This document shows, piece by piece, positions 11,207 to 22,440 of a stretch of 64,000 nt of DNA (within the stretch, counting starts at the first letter, position 1; the number at the start of each line of letters is the position of its first letter). The stretch comes from Artemisia argyi (taxonomy: Eukaryota; Streptophyta; Magnoliopsida; Asterales; Asteraceae), in contig CM060703.1 in the NCBI GenBank assembly GCA_030686995.1, forward strand, positions 111,010,361 through 111,074,360, written 5' to 3'. A program made the position numbers and the translations under genes. The notes below the pieces were generated by a model that did no database searches, had not been told where the DNA came from, and saw only the letters and a list, made by a program, of their open reading frames with translations.

Positions 11207-13625
11207 TACACTTATTCATATTTAGAAATCAAAAAGTGAGGTTTTCACTCTTTTCTCTCTTCCTAGCCACGACCAAAAATAGAAACACAACAAAGATCCA
11301 TTATTTTTTCAAGATCAAGGCATAATCAAGCTCTACTTTCATTCCTTGTTAGGGTTTTGTGATGAAAACCTAGGTTTCTTATACTTTTCTCATCAAATCA
11401 CCTCAAATATTCAAGTAAGCTTCAAGTGTATATTTTTCATCATCTAATACTTTCATTTCACTAGTTACATGATGTATTTTCAAGTTATTTTGGCAAAACA
11501 TACAAGTATTTATGTTATTCATACCACTTTACAAGTTTTATGGTTTTTATAAGTATATATATAAAGCCTATGATCATTCCTTTGAAATCCTACAATATTT
11601 TGTGATGTTTAGGACCCATGACACCCTAAGAAGGTATATGGTAGGATTGGGTACTTGTGGAGTTGATTTGGAGTAGGATGGTAAAGATTTGAACAAGTTA
11701 CAAACTAGGAAAATCAATTTTTGAAACAATATATAAGCTACTGTCCCAAAACGCCAAATATAGAAAACTCAGGGGTTTCCAGGTAACATTGGGCTAAAGA
11801 ATCGGAAAATACTTTCAAAAAAGAAACCGTGGGCGAAAGAACGGATTAAAACGAGTTTATAACGAAGGAGATATGATTTTTGCAAGTTTAACGACGAAAA
11901 CTATTATTTTCTGCTGTCACACGATTTTTATGGGTAAAATCGAGGCGTTAAACGTAACCTAGTGGAACCTAACTATAAAAAATATATTAGTATATGTCAA
12001 TACAATTCCGGGGATATAAAGAACGTAGAAAACGAGCTTATAACGACCAAGATACAAGCGTTTGAATTTTAGACGATTTTAATATTTTCCTTCACCCCAA
12101 CACTTAGAAAATTTTCCAAAGTATTAACCATTTCGCCAAGTGACCAGGTTGAGAGCCATTTTACTCATTGATAAACTCATTTTTGGAAACTTTACATCAT
12201 TGACAAAACGTTAGTTCATCCAGCCTAGTTTTCAAAACATCCAACCTTTTGTCAAAACGATTTATAACGAATAACTTATGGTCTTCCAAACTTTCCCGAA
12301 AACTGCCCAGAATCTGCCAAAACAGCCCAAACACCTCACTTGACGGCTATTTTCCTTTATGATCGAGACCCGTATGGACAAACTTCAATTCTGTGACTTT
12401 TTAGATATGATGAAAATCTTCTCAAAAATACTGAGATTCTTTCCTAACTCTTAATATTCACTATTTTGCGACTAGTTTTGCGAGACCATTTTGGTCATAT
12501 TTTCAAGTTATGAAAAGTGTCATTTTTACGAGGAAAATACTATATTTACCGATAAAACACCAAACGAGGATCGTGGAGAACCGTTTCAACCTATTTACAT
12601 GGAAAGTATTTATTAACCTAACGAGACGTCAAAAACGTATTTGTCGCCGATAAGCGTTATTTTCAAACTAACGAGTGGTATCGATAACATACGTATTTGC
12701 ATGTGTAGCATCATTTCATTGCTTACATTAGATCATATCATTCATATTAGGTTGCGGTTAGAGATCGTGCCTCATTTCGTGTATCCACTTTTGTCATCGT
12801 AGCTATCGCACCAGGTGAGTCATAGCCCATACTCTTTTAATTGTTTTGTAAACTCTTTGGGGGAGAATACATGCTCGGTTTACTTAAACGCATTACTCGC
12901 TTTACATGGTTGATTACCTGCATTTCATTGGTATGTTTGATTACCTGTAATTCATGTGATTTGTCTCCTAAACATTATTATTCATTTATATGACCTCATT
13001 GTCATAATTGTTTATCTGGCGACATTGTCAGGATTGTCAGCATTCTTTATATGACCTCATTGTCATCATTGTTTATCTGGCGACATTGTCAGCATTGTCA
13101 AAAATTATTTATATAGCAGTATTGCTACATTTATCTTTGAATCTAGATACAAGTATTACCTTTGTTCACGTAAACATATTACTTTTGGCAGTGGGTCGTA
13201 AACACACAGGTTACAAGTCTCTTATGGCGGGACTTGTAACTGAGTGGATTTACAATGCCTTTGCTGGGAAATCTTCATTCATATGCATTACATTCTTTTT
13301 CACTAGACTCTATGAACTCACCAACCTCGTGTTGACACTTTAGCATGTATTTTCAGGTATTAGGCAATGGCACGCTACAGGAGGTTTTGGCAGGGCATGG
13401 CATGGTCATAGAAGACTCTGATTATTCATTTGGGGACCGTTTTAAACTATTTTAAGGGCCTACTTCCGCACTACTTTTAACAATGTAAATTCAACATTTT
13501 GATTAAACTATTTTATTCTAAATGATTCAAGTGAAAACCATTTTTGAACTTGCGTTGTAATACCAATTGAGTTACACCCCAGCTACATGTATGCTTCCGC
13601 TGGACCCAATTTTGGGGGTGTGACA
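11207..13625 (+). repeat. Chromovirus 5' LTR (5'-truncated)
   Basis: Matches 16,958-19,388 from ACACTTATTCATATTTAG to GGGTGTGACA. Differences are scattered single bases plus a 14-base AAAAATAGTAAG-type insertion present only in the 3' LTR near 17,665. A two-unit direct repeat (CCTCATTGTCAT...TTTATCTGGCGACATTG) sits at 12,985-13,103. Confidence 0.75.
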
Positions 13626-13627
13626 GA

Positions 13628-13645
13628 TTGGCATCAGAGCTTTGG
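13628..13645 (+). other. Primer-binding site of the chromovirus
   Basis: TTGGCATCAGAGC follows three bases after the LTR terminus TGACA. It resembles the initiator-Met tRNA site (TGGTATCAGAGC) used by plant chromoviruses, with one change. Confidence 0.6.
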
Positions 13646-15159
13646 CTATAGCGAACTAAGTGTTTTTAAAACCTAGACTATAGCTACTTTCAAGAAAACT
13701 TAACCCTATGACCGTCACGTGCCTGCCTGCCAAGATGATGCCTCACTTGTGGTTAGTTGCTGACATAAGTGATGAGATTTGTGTCACATTATCTGATGTA
13801 TTATATTCATTTATTCTAGTTGATTACTATAATTGCCTTTCACATAAGCATGTTCACGTATCATATATGTCACCGCATTATGTTTTTCCTTGCATAGTTT
13901 CATCATTTGACCTCGAGTTTGGTCATCCGCTTTAGTCTTTCAGAACGTCTTGGTATTTGTGAAGGACATAGTCTTAGTATGACTGAGCTGAGTATTTCAA
14001 AATTCATGGAACCTCGGTGGAATATAGACTGGTCATCTATATTCAACCCGGGATAGTGAGATATAGGCTGACCACCTATGTCTGACTCAGAGATGAATTT
14101 TCCAACGCTGAGAATAGTTATAATAAAATTTTGTATGGAATAAATTCTCAACTCATTTTCCAAATGTTTCATTTATGTGTGTGTATACTCTCGTTGTCAG
14201 AATATTCATACTTTTCATCACCTCATGAACCGCCGCTTGGAAGAACGTCAACTGGTCATTTCATCTCATGAACATTCACGTCTATGCACGATACACTTAC
14301 ATCACAGTATTTTCTTTTATCACAAATCTCGTTTTGTCACAGTTGTCACAGTCTTTTCCCTTCTCACCATCACTATCATTTCCTTTCCCCATCCCCATAT
14401 ATATAAGGAATTAGGTGACACTCTATAGATTCCTATGCCACTCATCACTCACTACTCCCTATATTGATAAGTGGATATTATCAATGACCTCCTTAGGAAA
14501 GACTTTCCATACCATCTATAAGAAGAATCTCTCGGTACATTAAGACCATTCAAAACTCAACAGAAATCTCAGGATATCACAAAACTATTCGAACCACTAT
14601 CACTGGCCTGATCACCAAAAATTCTACCATCTAAAAAGTATTGGCTTGAATGAATTACAAGATTAGTTTCGATACGAGTGCTCACTAAGCAACACCATAG
14701 AGATAAATCCAACCTCTTAACCGAGACTATAGATTGAACATGTCCTCACCAATAGACTTTATTCAAACATGTTAGACACCTATGCAATTGTGCAGACATA
14801 CATACCTGGCTATTTTATCCTTTTAATACTTTCACTTTTAAATGGATTTTTTTTTCTCGAAACTACATTTATACAAAACATATATCTTGTAAGAAATACT
14901 TTTCTGAGGCACTTATTTGATAAGCAAATTCCTTTTGGTTAATCTTTTACAAAACTATTGAATGTTAGGAAATTTTAAACATCGATCTTTGGTAAACCAT
15001 ATTATCCACCTTATGTTAAAAACTGTCCTGTCTTGCATAACTATTAAATTTTGAAACATCAAGTAACATGTTACTTAAAAAGCCGTTTGCTTAAAGTTGT
15101 AAATTTGTTTATTCAGGGAAGGTTTATGAACAACACACACAATTTCAAAACAATCTTTG

Positions 15160-15209
<50 letters not shown>

Positions 15210-15464
15210 AATCACTATATTACATCACTTATACATTTAGGATTTCGTGATTTGATGACATAGAGCTTGGGGAAAATCTTAGTAATGGAGACTAAGCATC
15301 GTAGGTGGAGAAAGACTCAATTCATGACATCCTGCGGAGGAATCACAACCTTATCCTAATCTATTATTTTCAACAACACCCTTTGACGGACTTAACTTGT
15401 AAGTTTTTCCACAAGATTCATGATATCCATTTCAATTATTCCTAATAGTGGAATTTAATTCACC
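13646..15464. other. Chromovirus interior without recognisable coding
   Basis: Gag and the front of pol should lie here, but only short frames remain and no zinc knuckle, protease or RT motif is visible. It contains a 49-base poly-A run at 15,160-15,208. Confidence 0.5.
15160..15208 (+). repeat. Poly-A run of 49 bases
   Basis: A pure A homopolymer inside the element interior, followed directly by CAATCACTATATTAC. It may be an internalised poly-A tail or simple slippage. Confidence 0.9.
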
Positions 15465-16262
15465 TCAAACTCCTAGCGATTTCATTAAGATTCTTTTGGA
15501 ATTACACCACCTATCATCTGCAGACCAATTGTCAGAAATTAGAGAACGATTCAAACATAGGAAGATATGCTCAGAGCATGAGTGATTGACTCTAGAAATG
15601 GTTGGACTAACCATTTGCCATAAATCAGATTCCTTTACAACCATAGTTACCGCACGAGCATAGAGACTACACCAATTGAGGCACTCTATGGTCGAAGTGC
15701 CAACATCCATTGACGGAGTGAAATTTGGGAAAGCCCAACTCACTAGTCCCGTAAGCATTCATGAAATAACCTGGAATTTCCTACAAATCAAGAATCAGTT
15801 ACAAGTTCGATAAATTGTAAACCCTTAGAATTTCAAGTTGGTGGTAGGGTTATGTTGAAAGATTCTGCCTAGGAAAGGCATGTTACCATTCAGAAAAATT
15901 CAGAAAGTTAAACCCGATATACACTGGACTATTTAATATTTTAGACCGAGTAGGTCTAGTGGCCGTTAGACTTGAGCCTTGTTAGAGAACAGTAGGTTAC
16001 ACAAACATGTTTCACGTTTTCCAAATCTCAAGAAATGACTTTCAGATTAGTCACTCATGATTCCATTGGAAGGAATCCAACCCAAAGACAAAACTAAACC
16101 TTGTAGGAGAACCAATAGAAACCATGGACTGTAAGGTCGAACAGTTGAAGCGAAGTAGAATTCCTATCGTGAAAGTTCGCTGGAATTCTCGAATATTATC
16201 ATATTTTCACCAATACCACTCTAGAGACCAACACAAACTGAACTTCGGGACGAAGTTCCTTT
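15465..16262 (+). pseudogene. Chromovirus pol 3' relic with chromodomain remnant
   Basis: Broken frames carry scraps of the C-terminal half of a chromovirus polyprotein: EALYGR near 15,680 (followed by a frameshift), an integrase C-terminal scrap near 15,890-16,030, and VEQLKRSRIPIVKVRWNSR at about 16,133-16,190, which is the start of a chromodomain-type tail. The chromodomain normally targets integration to heterochromatin. The match stops abruptly after RWNSR and then reads into the PPT. Many stops and frame changes make this non-functional. Confidence 0.65.
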
Positions 16263-16263
16263 T

Positions 16264-16275
16264 AGAGGGGAAGAA
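16264..16275 (+). other. Polypurine tract of the chromovirus
   Basis: AGAGGGGAAGAA lies directly before the 3' LTR start TGTCACAACTC. It is the expected plus-strand primer position. Confidence 0.75.
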
Positions 16276-19200
16276 TGTCACAACTCGTAATTTCATGTCC
16301 TTTTTCAAATGTCGAAATTTCATAATTTATTTCGGAAGTTACTATTCATCATTTACTATTCACTATTACTATTCACTTTCACTATTCATTTCCAAAATTT
16401 TTATTTCATATTCTCGTAACTTAAACTATTTTAATGATAATCCGAGAGTTTGACGCTCGTCGGATCATTTCTGCAAAAATCACGAAGCCGTGTCCGAGAT
16501 TTACTTTTGGGTTTAAACGTCGTTCCAGCATCCCGATATGTCCATAAAACACTATAAACGATAGAAATATGATTTTCTCTCATTTTACGACAATTCTAAA
16601 AGTTTTGAAATTTTACGTTTTCCAGTTCAGCGTTTTACGCGAATTACGCATTTTAGACCCGCGTTTCCAGTTTTAACAGCGTTTAAGCAACCCGATGGAA
16701 CTTACCATTCATTTTATATTTTATTATGGAGTATTTTGACAAGTTTAGTCATTCTTTCAAGTTTCATATTTTTACGATACCCGGATTTACGTTTCGCGAT
16801 TTAACACTTTACGGTTAGCGATTATCGGAACCAAAACCGACTACTCATCCATTTTTACCCATGTGCCGCCCCCCCCCCCTATCCATGTTACTTCAACTTG
16901 AGCTAATAATTACCAAAATACCATTGTATTAGATATTTCATACATAAACACATTAAACATACACTTATTCATATTTAGAAATCAAAAAGTGAGGTTTTCA
17001 CTCTTTTCTCTCTTCCTAGCCACGACCAAAAATAGAAACACAACAAAGATCCATTATTTTTTCAAGATCAAGGCATAATCAAGCTCTACTTTCATTCCTT
17101 GTTAGAGTTTTATGATGAAAACCTAGGTTTCTTATACTTTTCTCATCAAATCACCTCAAATATTCAAGTAAGCTTCAAGTGTATATTTTTCATCATCTAA
17201 TACTTTCATTTCACTAGTTACATGATGTATTTTCAAGTTATTTTGGCAAAACATACAAGTATTTATGTTATTCATACCACTTTACAAGTTTTATGGTTTT
17301 TATAAGTATATATATAAAGCCTATGATCATTCCTTTGAAATCCTACAATATTTTGTGATGTTTAGGACCCATGACACCCTAAGAAGGTGTATGGTAGGAT
17401 TGGGTACTTGTGAGTTGATTTGGAGTAGGATGGTAAAGATTTGAATAAGTTACAAACTAGGAAAATCAATTTTTGAAACAATATATAAGCTACTGTCCCA
17501 AAACGCCAAATATAGAAAACTCAGGGGTTTCCGGGTAACATTGGGCTAAAGAATCAGAAAATACTTTCAAAAACGAAGCCGTTGGCGAAAGAACGGATTA
17601 AAACGGGTTTATAACGAAGGAGATATGATTTTTGCAAATTTAACGACGAAAACTATTATTTTCTAAAAATAGTAAGCTGTCACACGATTTTTATGGGTAA
17701 AATCGAGGCGTTAGACGTAACCTAGAGGAACCTAACTATTAAAAATATATTAGTAAATGTCAATACGATTCCGGGGATATAAAGAACGTAGAAAACGAGC
17801 TTATAACGACAAAGATACAAGCGTTTGAATTTTAGACGATTTTAATATTTTCCTTCACCCCAACACTTAGAAAATTTTCCGAAGTATTAACCATTTCGCC
17901 AAATGACCAGGTTGAGAGCCATTTTACTCATTGATAAACTCATTTTTGGAAAATTTACATCATTGACAAAAAGTTAGCTCACCCAGCCTAGTTTTCAAAA
18001 CATCCAACCGTTTCTCAAAGCGATTTATAACGAATAACTTATGGTCTTCCAAACTTTCCCGAAAACTGCCCAGAATCTGCCAAAACAGCCCAAACACCTC
18101 ACTTGACGGCTATTTTCCTTTATGATCGAGACCCGTATGGACAAACTTCAGTTCTGTGACTTTTTAGATATGATGAAAATCTTCTCAAAACTACTGAGCT
18201 TCTTTCCTAAATCTTAATATTCACTATTTCGAGACTAGTTTTGTGAGACCATTTTGGTCATATTTTCAAGTTATGAAAAGTGTCATTTTTACGACGAAAA
18301 TACTATATTTACCGATAAAACACCAAACGAGGATCGTGGAGAACCGTTTCAACCTATTTACATGGAAAGTATTTATTAACCTAACGAGACATCAAAAACG
18401 TATTTGTCGCCGATAAGCGTTATTTTCAAACTAACGAGTGGTATCGATAACACACGTATTTGCATGTGTAGCATCATTTCATTGCTTACATTAGATCATA
18501 TCATTCATATTAGGTTGCGGTTAGAGATCGTGCCTCATTTCGTGTATCCACTTTTGTCATCGTAGCTATCGCACCAGGTGAGTCATAGCCCCTACTCTTT
18601 TAATTGTTTTGTAAACTCTTTGGGGGAGAATACATGCTCGTTTTACTTAAACGCATTACTCGCTTTACATGGTTGATTACCTGCATTTCATTGGTATGTT
18701 TGATTACTTGTAATTCATGTGATTTGTCTCCTAAACATTATTATTCATTTATATGACCTCATTGTCATAATTGTTTATCTGGCGACATTGTCAGGATTGT
18801 CAGCATTCTTTATATGACCTCATTGTCATCATTGTTTATCTGGCGACATTGTCAGCATTGTCAAAAATTATTTATATAGCAGTATTGCTACATTTATCTT
18901 TGAATCTAGATACAAGTATTACCTTTGTTCACGTAAACATATTACTTTTGACAGTGGGTCGTAAACACACAGGTTACAAGTCTCTTATGGCGGGACTTGT
19001 AACTGAGTGGATTTACAATGTCTTTGCTGGGAAATCTTCATTCATATGCATTACATTCTTTTTCACTAGACTCTATGAACTCACCAACCTCGTGTTGACA
19101 CTTTAGCATGTATTTTCAGGTATTAGGCAATGGCACGCTACAGGAGGTTTTGGCAGGGCATGGCATGGTCATAGAAGACTCTGATTATTCATTTGGGGAC

Positions 19201-19388
19201 CGTTTTAAACTATTTTAAGGGCCTACTTCCGCACTACTTTTAACAATGTAAATTCAACATTTTGATTAAACTATTTTATTCTAAATGATTCAAGTGAAAA
19301 CCATTTTTGAACTTGCGTTGTAATACCAATTGAGTTACACCCCAGCTACATGTATGCTTCCGCTGAACCCGATTTTGGGGGTGTGACA
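16276..19388 (+). repeat. Chromovirus 3' LTR (3,113 bp)
   Basis: Begins TGTCACAACTC and ends GGGTGTGACA. The first 120 bases carry clustered CTATTCA words (16,341-16,389). A C homopolymer lies at about 16,869-16,879. The solo LTR at 37,824-41,079 has the same ends and shares the segment GTAAACACACAGGTTACAAG and the terminal CCCCAGCTACATGTATGCTT. Confidence 0.8.
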
Positions 19389-20695
19389 GGTGTTATTTGC
19401 TAAATGTTTTTTGGAAGGTTGTAGACTTGTAGTGCAAAGTGTTTGGGCTTTTAGCTTATATTTTCTTTCTATTAGTTTTTTCAACTTTATGCTTTGTCTC
19501 TTAAATACTTTTAGATTTATGCTTTTTTTGTTATGACCCAATAATAATTATCAAATCACACAAATATAAGCTAGTTATATAACAACCCACAAAAAACTCA
19601 TCATTATCATTTTCACTACAAATACCTATGTCAGGTATTTCACAGGTAAATTTTTGCTTTTTATGTGCATTCATTACCTGCATGACTCTCTAGACTTGCT
19701 CACGTATCCTCACACGCCAAATATCTCTAACCACACATCCTATAAACTTCTAGTATTTAAAGCATAAGATTACAACAACTCCACAATTAAGAAAAACAAG
19801 AGATTGATGATGAAGATAGGTAAAAGACGAGAATGCTATATGTGACCTATACCGTCCGGGTCACAATAAGAATAGTAATATAGATAACAGGTTTAGTAAG
19901 TTTGGTAATTTTAGTGACAAAAAAAAGTTCAGTAACTTTGCGTGAACATTTTCGCAAAATATAAAAACCTGAGTGTGTATTAACCCATTAAATATTAACC
20001 AAAGTAGGGATAACATCTTCTGAAAATGCCTCTTGTACGATTTAGAACAAACAACCAAATGTGTGATGTTAAGATTATAAGCTCGATGAAATGACTCTTT
20101 TTACTTGTCCTGTGATCATATCAAGTTTATAATCGTGGGTAAAAACTCCGCGTTCTTAATGATTTAGGAAAAAAAATTAGAATTTTATTTTAACCTCTTT
20201 GCCTTTCAAAAAAAACATACTGTATATATTAATTATGAGTTCAAAGAATTCTACACACCTAGCATGGGCTCAAAGAATTTATCAACATGATAATCGTTTA
20301 AAGAAACTTGAGTTTCAAAATTTTGATACTAATAATGAAATAATTACTGATTTTCATTACAAATATAGGATACAAAGTTGCACAACAAACTATACATTTA
20401 ACAATTATAAATTTATTTAACGGTGAACCTTATGCTTATAAAATATCATCCATCATTTATTAATATACTTTCTCACATGATAGTATTTTGAATAGGCATG
20501 CAAATATTCTTCTTGAGGTGTTATTTGCTAAATGGTTTTTGGAAGGTTGTAGTGCAAAGTGTTTGGGCTTTTAGCTTATATTTTCTTTCTACTAGTTTTT
20601 TCAACTTTATGCTTTGTCTCTTAAATACTTTCAGATTTATGCTTTTTTTTGTTATGACCCAATAATAATTATCAAATCACACAAATATAAGCTAG
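19389..20695. mobile_element. 1.3-kb element with ~185-bp terminal direct repeats
   Basis: GGTGTTATTTGCTAAATG starts both 19,389 and 20,517, and both copies end in AATATAAGCTAG (19,574 and 20,695). The copies are about 95% identical. The six bases GTGACA precede the first copy (19,383-19,388, the end of the chromovirus LTR) and follow the second (20,696-20,701), which looks like a target duplication. The 940-base interior has no coding domain. Ends are GG...AG, not TG...CA, so it is not a standard LTR element; class unknown. Confidence 0.55.
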
Positions 20696-20863
20696 GTGAC
20701 ACAAGAGAGATGATGGTGTAGAGAGAGATGAAATCAAAGATGAAACTTGCAATATTACTTCTCACTAGAAACACACACTACACTCTCAAGGCACACCTTA
20801 CAAATAAGGTGTTGGGTGCCTTTTATACTTAGAGTAATATAAAGAAGTTTACATAGATTAGTA

Positions 20864-21764
20864 TCAAAAAGCATAAGAACAATGATGGCACAGCCGATAC
20901 ATTGTTTGTAGCTGCTTACTTTGATTGGATGAACGGTAAGGCTGAATACTTTGATTAGATAAAGACCCAATAGCATGTGAATCTGATAGCATAGGCAAAC
21001 AGCAGGTATTATCTGGAAGAGGTTCGTCTATGATTTTCTGGCAACCGTCATCTATCCTAGACATATTTTCAGAACCTGCAGCAAAGGGATACTGTATGTT
21101 TACAAAGTAACAGAATAATATAGGAAAAATCAAATGAGCAAAAGAAACGGCAAATTACACAGTAGGTCCATAGTGTTAGTAACTTGTGAGGATAATGCAC
21201 AACCATATGGTACTGTAGTTTTCTGTTCTTTCCTGGAAACCTCATTTACAATTTTTTTTTCTTCGTTTATACGAACCATAGGTTGCGTACAATAGAGGCC
21301 TTGCATGTCAAAACTGCGTGCGTTTTTGGAAAGTTTTCCCTCCACCGTACATTTACCTGAAAAAAATGGACAAAAAAAACGTATAAATCATAAGGAAGTT
21401 TAATGAGATAAGTATTACAGAGCACCGAATGAAAGATAAGATAGGCGATCCATACTTGTTAATCGCGTAGCTGTAACCCCTTGAATGTTTGTAATAAGCA
21501 CCATGCTTTGAAGAGGTTGATGTAGTGACACACCACTTGTGTCACTCGATTCATTATTTACAACTAAACTATCCCTTTTCCTGCGTTTCTGTAACTCGCT
21601 ACCAGTACAAACATGGCTTGTGACATTGCGAGAACCGGTCCCTAGATCTACCGGTCCCTAGATCTACACTACAGGACCCCTGTTGTTGAGGCAAACTACA
21701 GATACGCGTACTCTCGATAGAAGCAGAAGGCTTAATTCTACGTATGGCCTTTTTTTTAGTCTTC
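20864..21764 (-). pseudogene. Unidentified three-exon gene or pseudogene
   Basis: Three segments join in phase with consensus splice sites. Exon 1 runs from ATG 21,764 to about 21,456. The first intron is 21,357-21,455 (GT...TTTTTCAG). Exon 2 is 21,356-21,159. The second intron is 21,076-21,158 (GTAATTTG...GCTGCAG). Exon 3 is 21,075-20,864, ending at a stop. The product is polar and basic (MKTKKKAIRRIKPSAS start) with no domain I recognise. A tandem 16-base duplication at 21,635-21,666 shifts the frame within exon 1: only with one unit would the whole be open. A resemblance to the low-complexity N-terminal part of Helitron-encoded proteins is possible but weak. More exons could lie on either side. 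Confidence 0.4.
21635..21666. repeat. 16-bp tandem duplication
   Basis: CCGGTCCCTAGATCTA occurs twice head to tail. It is perfect and lies inside candidate exon 1 of the - strand gene, where 16 bases break the frame. Confidence 0.9.
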
Positions 21765-21766
21765 AT

Positions 21767-22440
21767 ATTATGCAAATGTAACCCTAACTGATTCTACACA
21801 GATATAAGGCAAAAAGACAGCATAAAGTGTGCACCAAACTCATGAGCATAAATTTGTCAGCATCATATATGCATCAAGGTAAGAGCATCATATAGACATC
21901 AAATGCACATGCATTTGTTAAAGTTCTAAAACACAAAGATGTTTACCACTGCACACATGCAAAGCTACAAAGATCACAGAAAAATATGCATGATCAACAG
22001 AAAAAAATACACACCTTGTACAAAGCTTGTAGTTTCTTTAGCTCCAAATCTTTTTTTTTTTTTTTTTTTTTTTTTTTTGTCTAAGAGTGGCTGAAGGTGC
22101 CGGTTTTGTTGAAAAATAGTATGGCATAGAAGCTTCTCTTTGTACCTTATGTAAGGCACCACACGTGCAACATTGAAACATGATATGGTATATGTACTTT
22201 GTATCAAGTTTTGTCCACACAAAAAAAAGTCATACCTAAAAGTTTAGATAAGGTGTTAGATGATCAACACGCATGTATAATACATGTTTTTTTTTCAGTA
22301 CCGTGTTTTTCTGCATTTTTTTTTGGCACAGTATCTAGTTTACAAAGATATACGTACGTATCTCATTCACAATACATTTTGACCACAACTGCCATGCTAT
22401 AAAGCCGAAAAAGAGGCCCAAAAAAACGGGCTAACCACTG
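21767..22440 (-). other. Upstream region of the 21-kb gene
   Basis: Contains a 27-base poly-T run (about 22,051-22,077) and, on the - strand at 22,391-22,403, a GGCTTTATAGCATGG that could be a weak TATA box. A short - strand frame near 22,040-22,220 (FQCCTCGALHKVQREAS) may be another exon, but I cannot support splice links. Confidence 0.3.

Larger units (their letters stand above)
11207..19388 (+). mobile_element. Tekay-type chromovirus (Ty3/gypsy), non-autonomous
   Basis: Order seen: 5' LTR (11,207-13,625, its first part missing), a primer-binding-like site, a 2.65-kb interior with decayed pol, a polypurine tract, and a 3' LTR (16,276-19,388) beginning TGTCACAACTC and ending GGGTGTGACA. The two LTRs are nearly identical where they overlap, including a 111-codon chance frame at 13,008-13,343 and 18,771-19,106. 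Placement in the Tekay/Del chromovirus group rests on long LTRs with TGTCACA...TGTGACA ends, the GGCATCAGAGC site after the LTR, and a chromodomain relic before the PPT. Left target duplication is lost. Confidence 0.75.

Noticed and set aside
11037..11325. Phe/Ile-rich repetitive frames
   Set aside because: They are translations of the GTTTTCATCC array, not a gene.
13008..13343. 111-codon frame found again at 18,771-19,106
   Set aside because: Both copies lie inside the chromovirus LTRs; the identity comes from LTR duplication, and it starts in a tandem DNA repeat. The solo LTR at 37.8-41.1 kb does not keep the frame.
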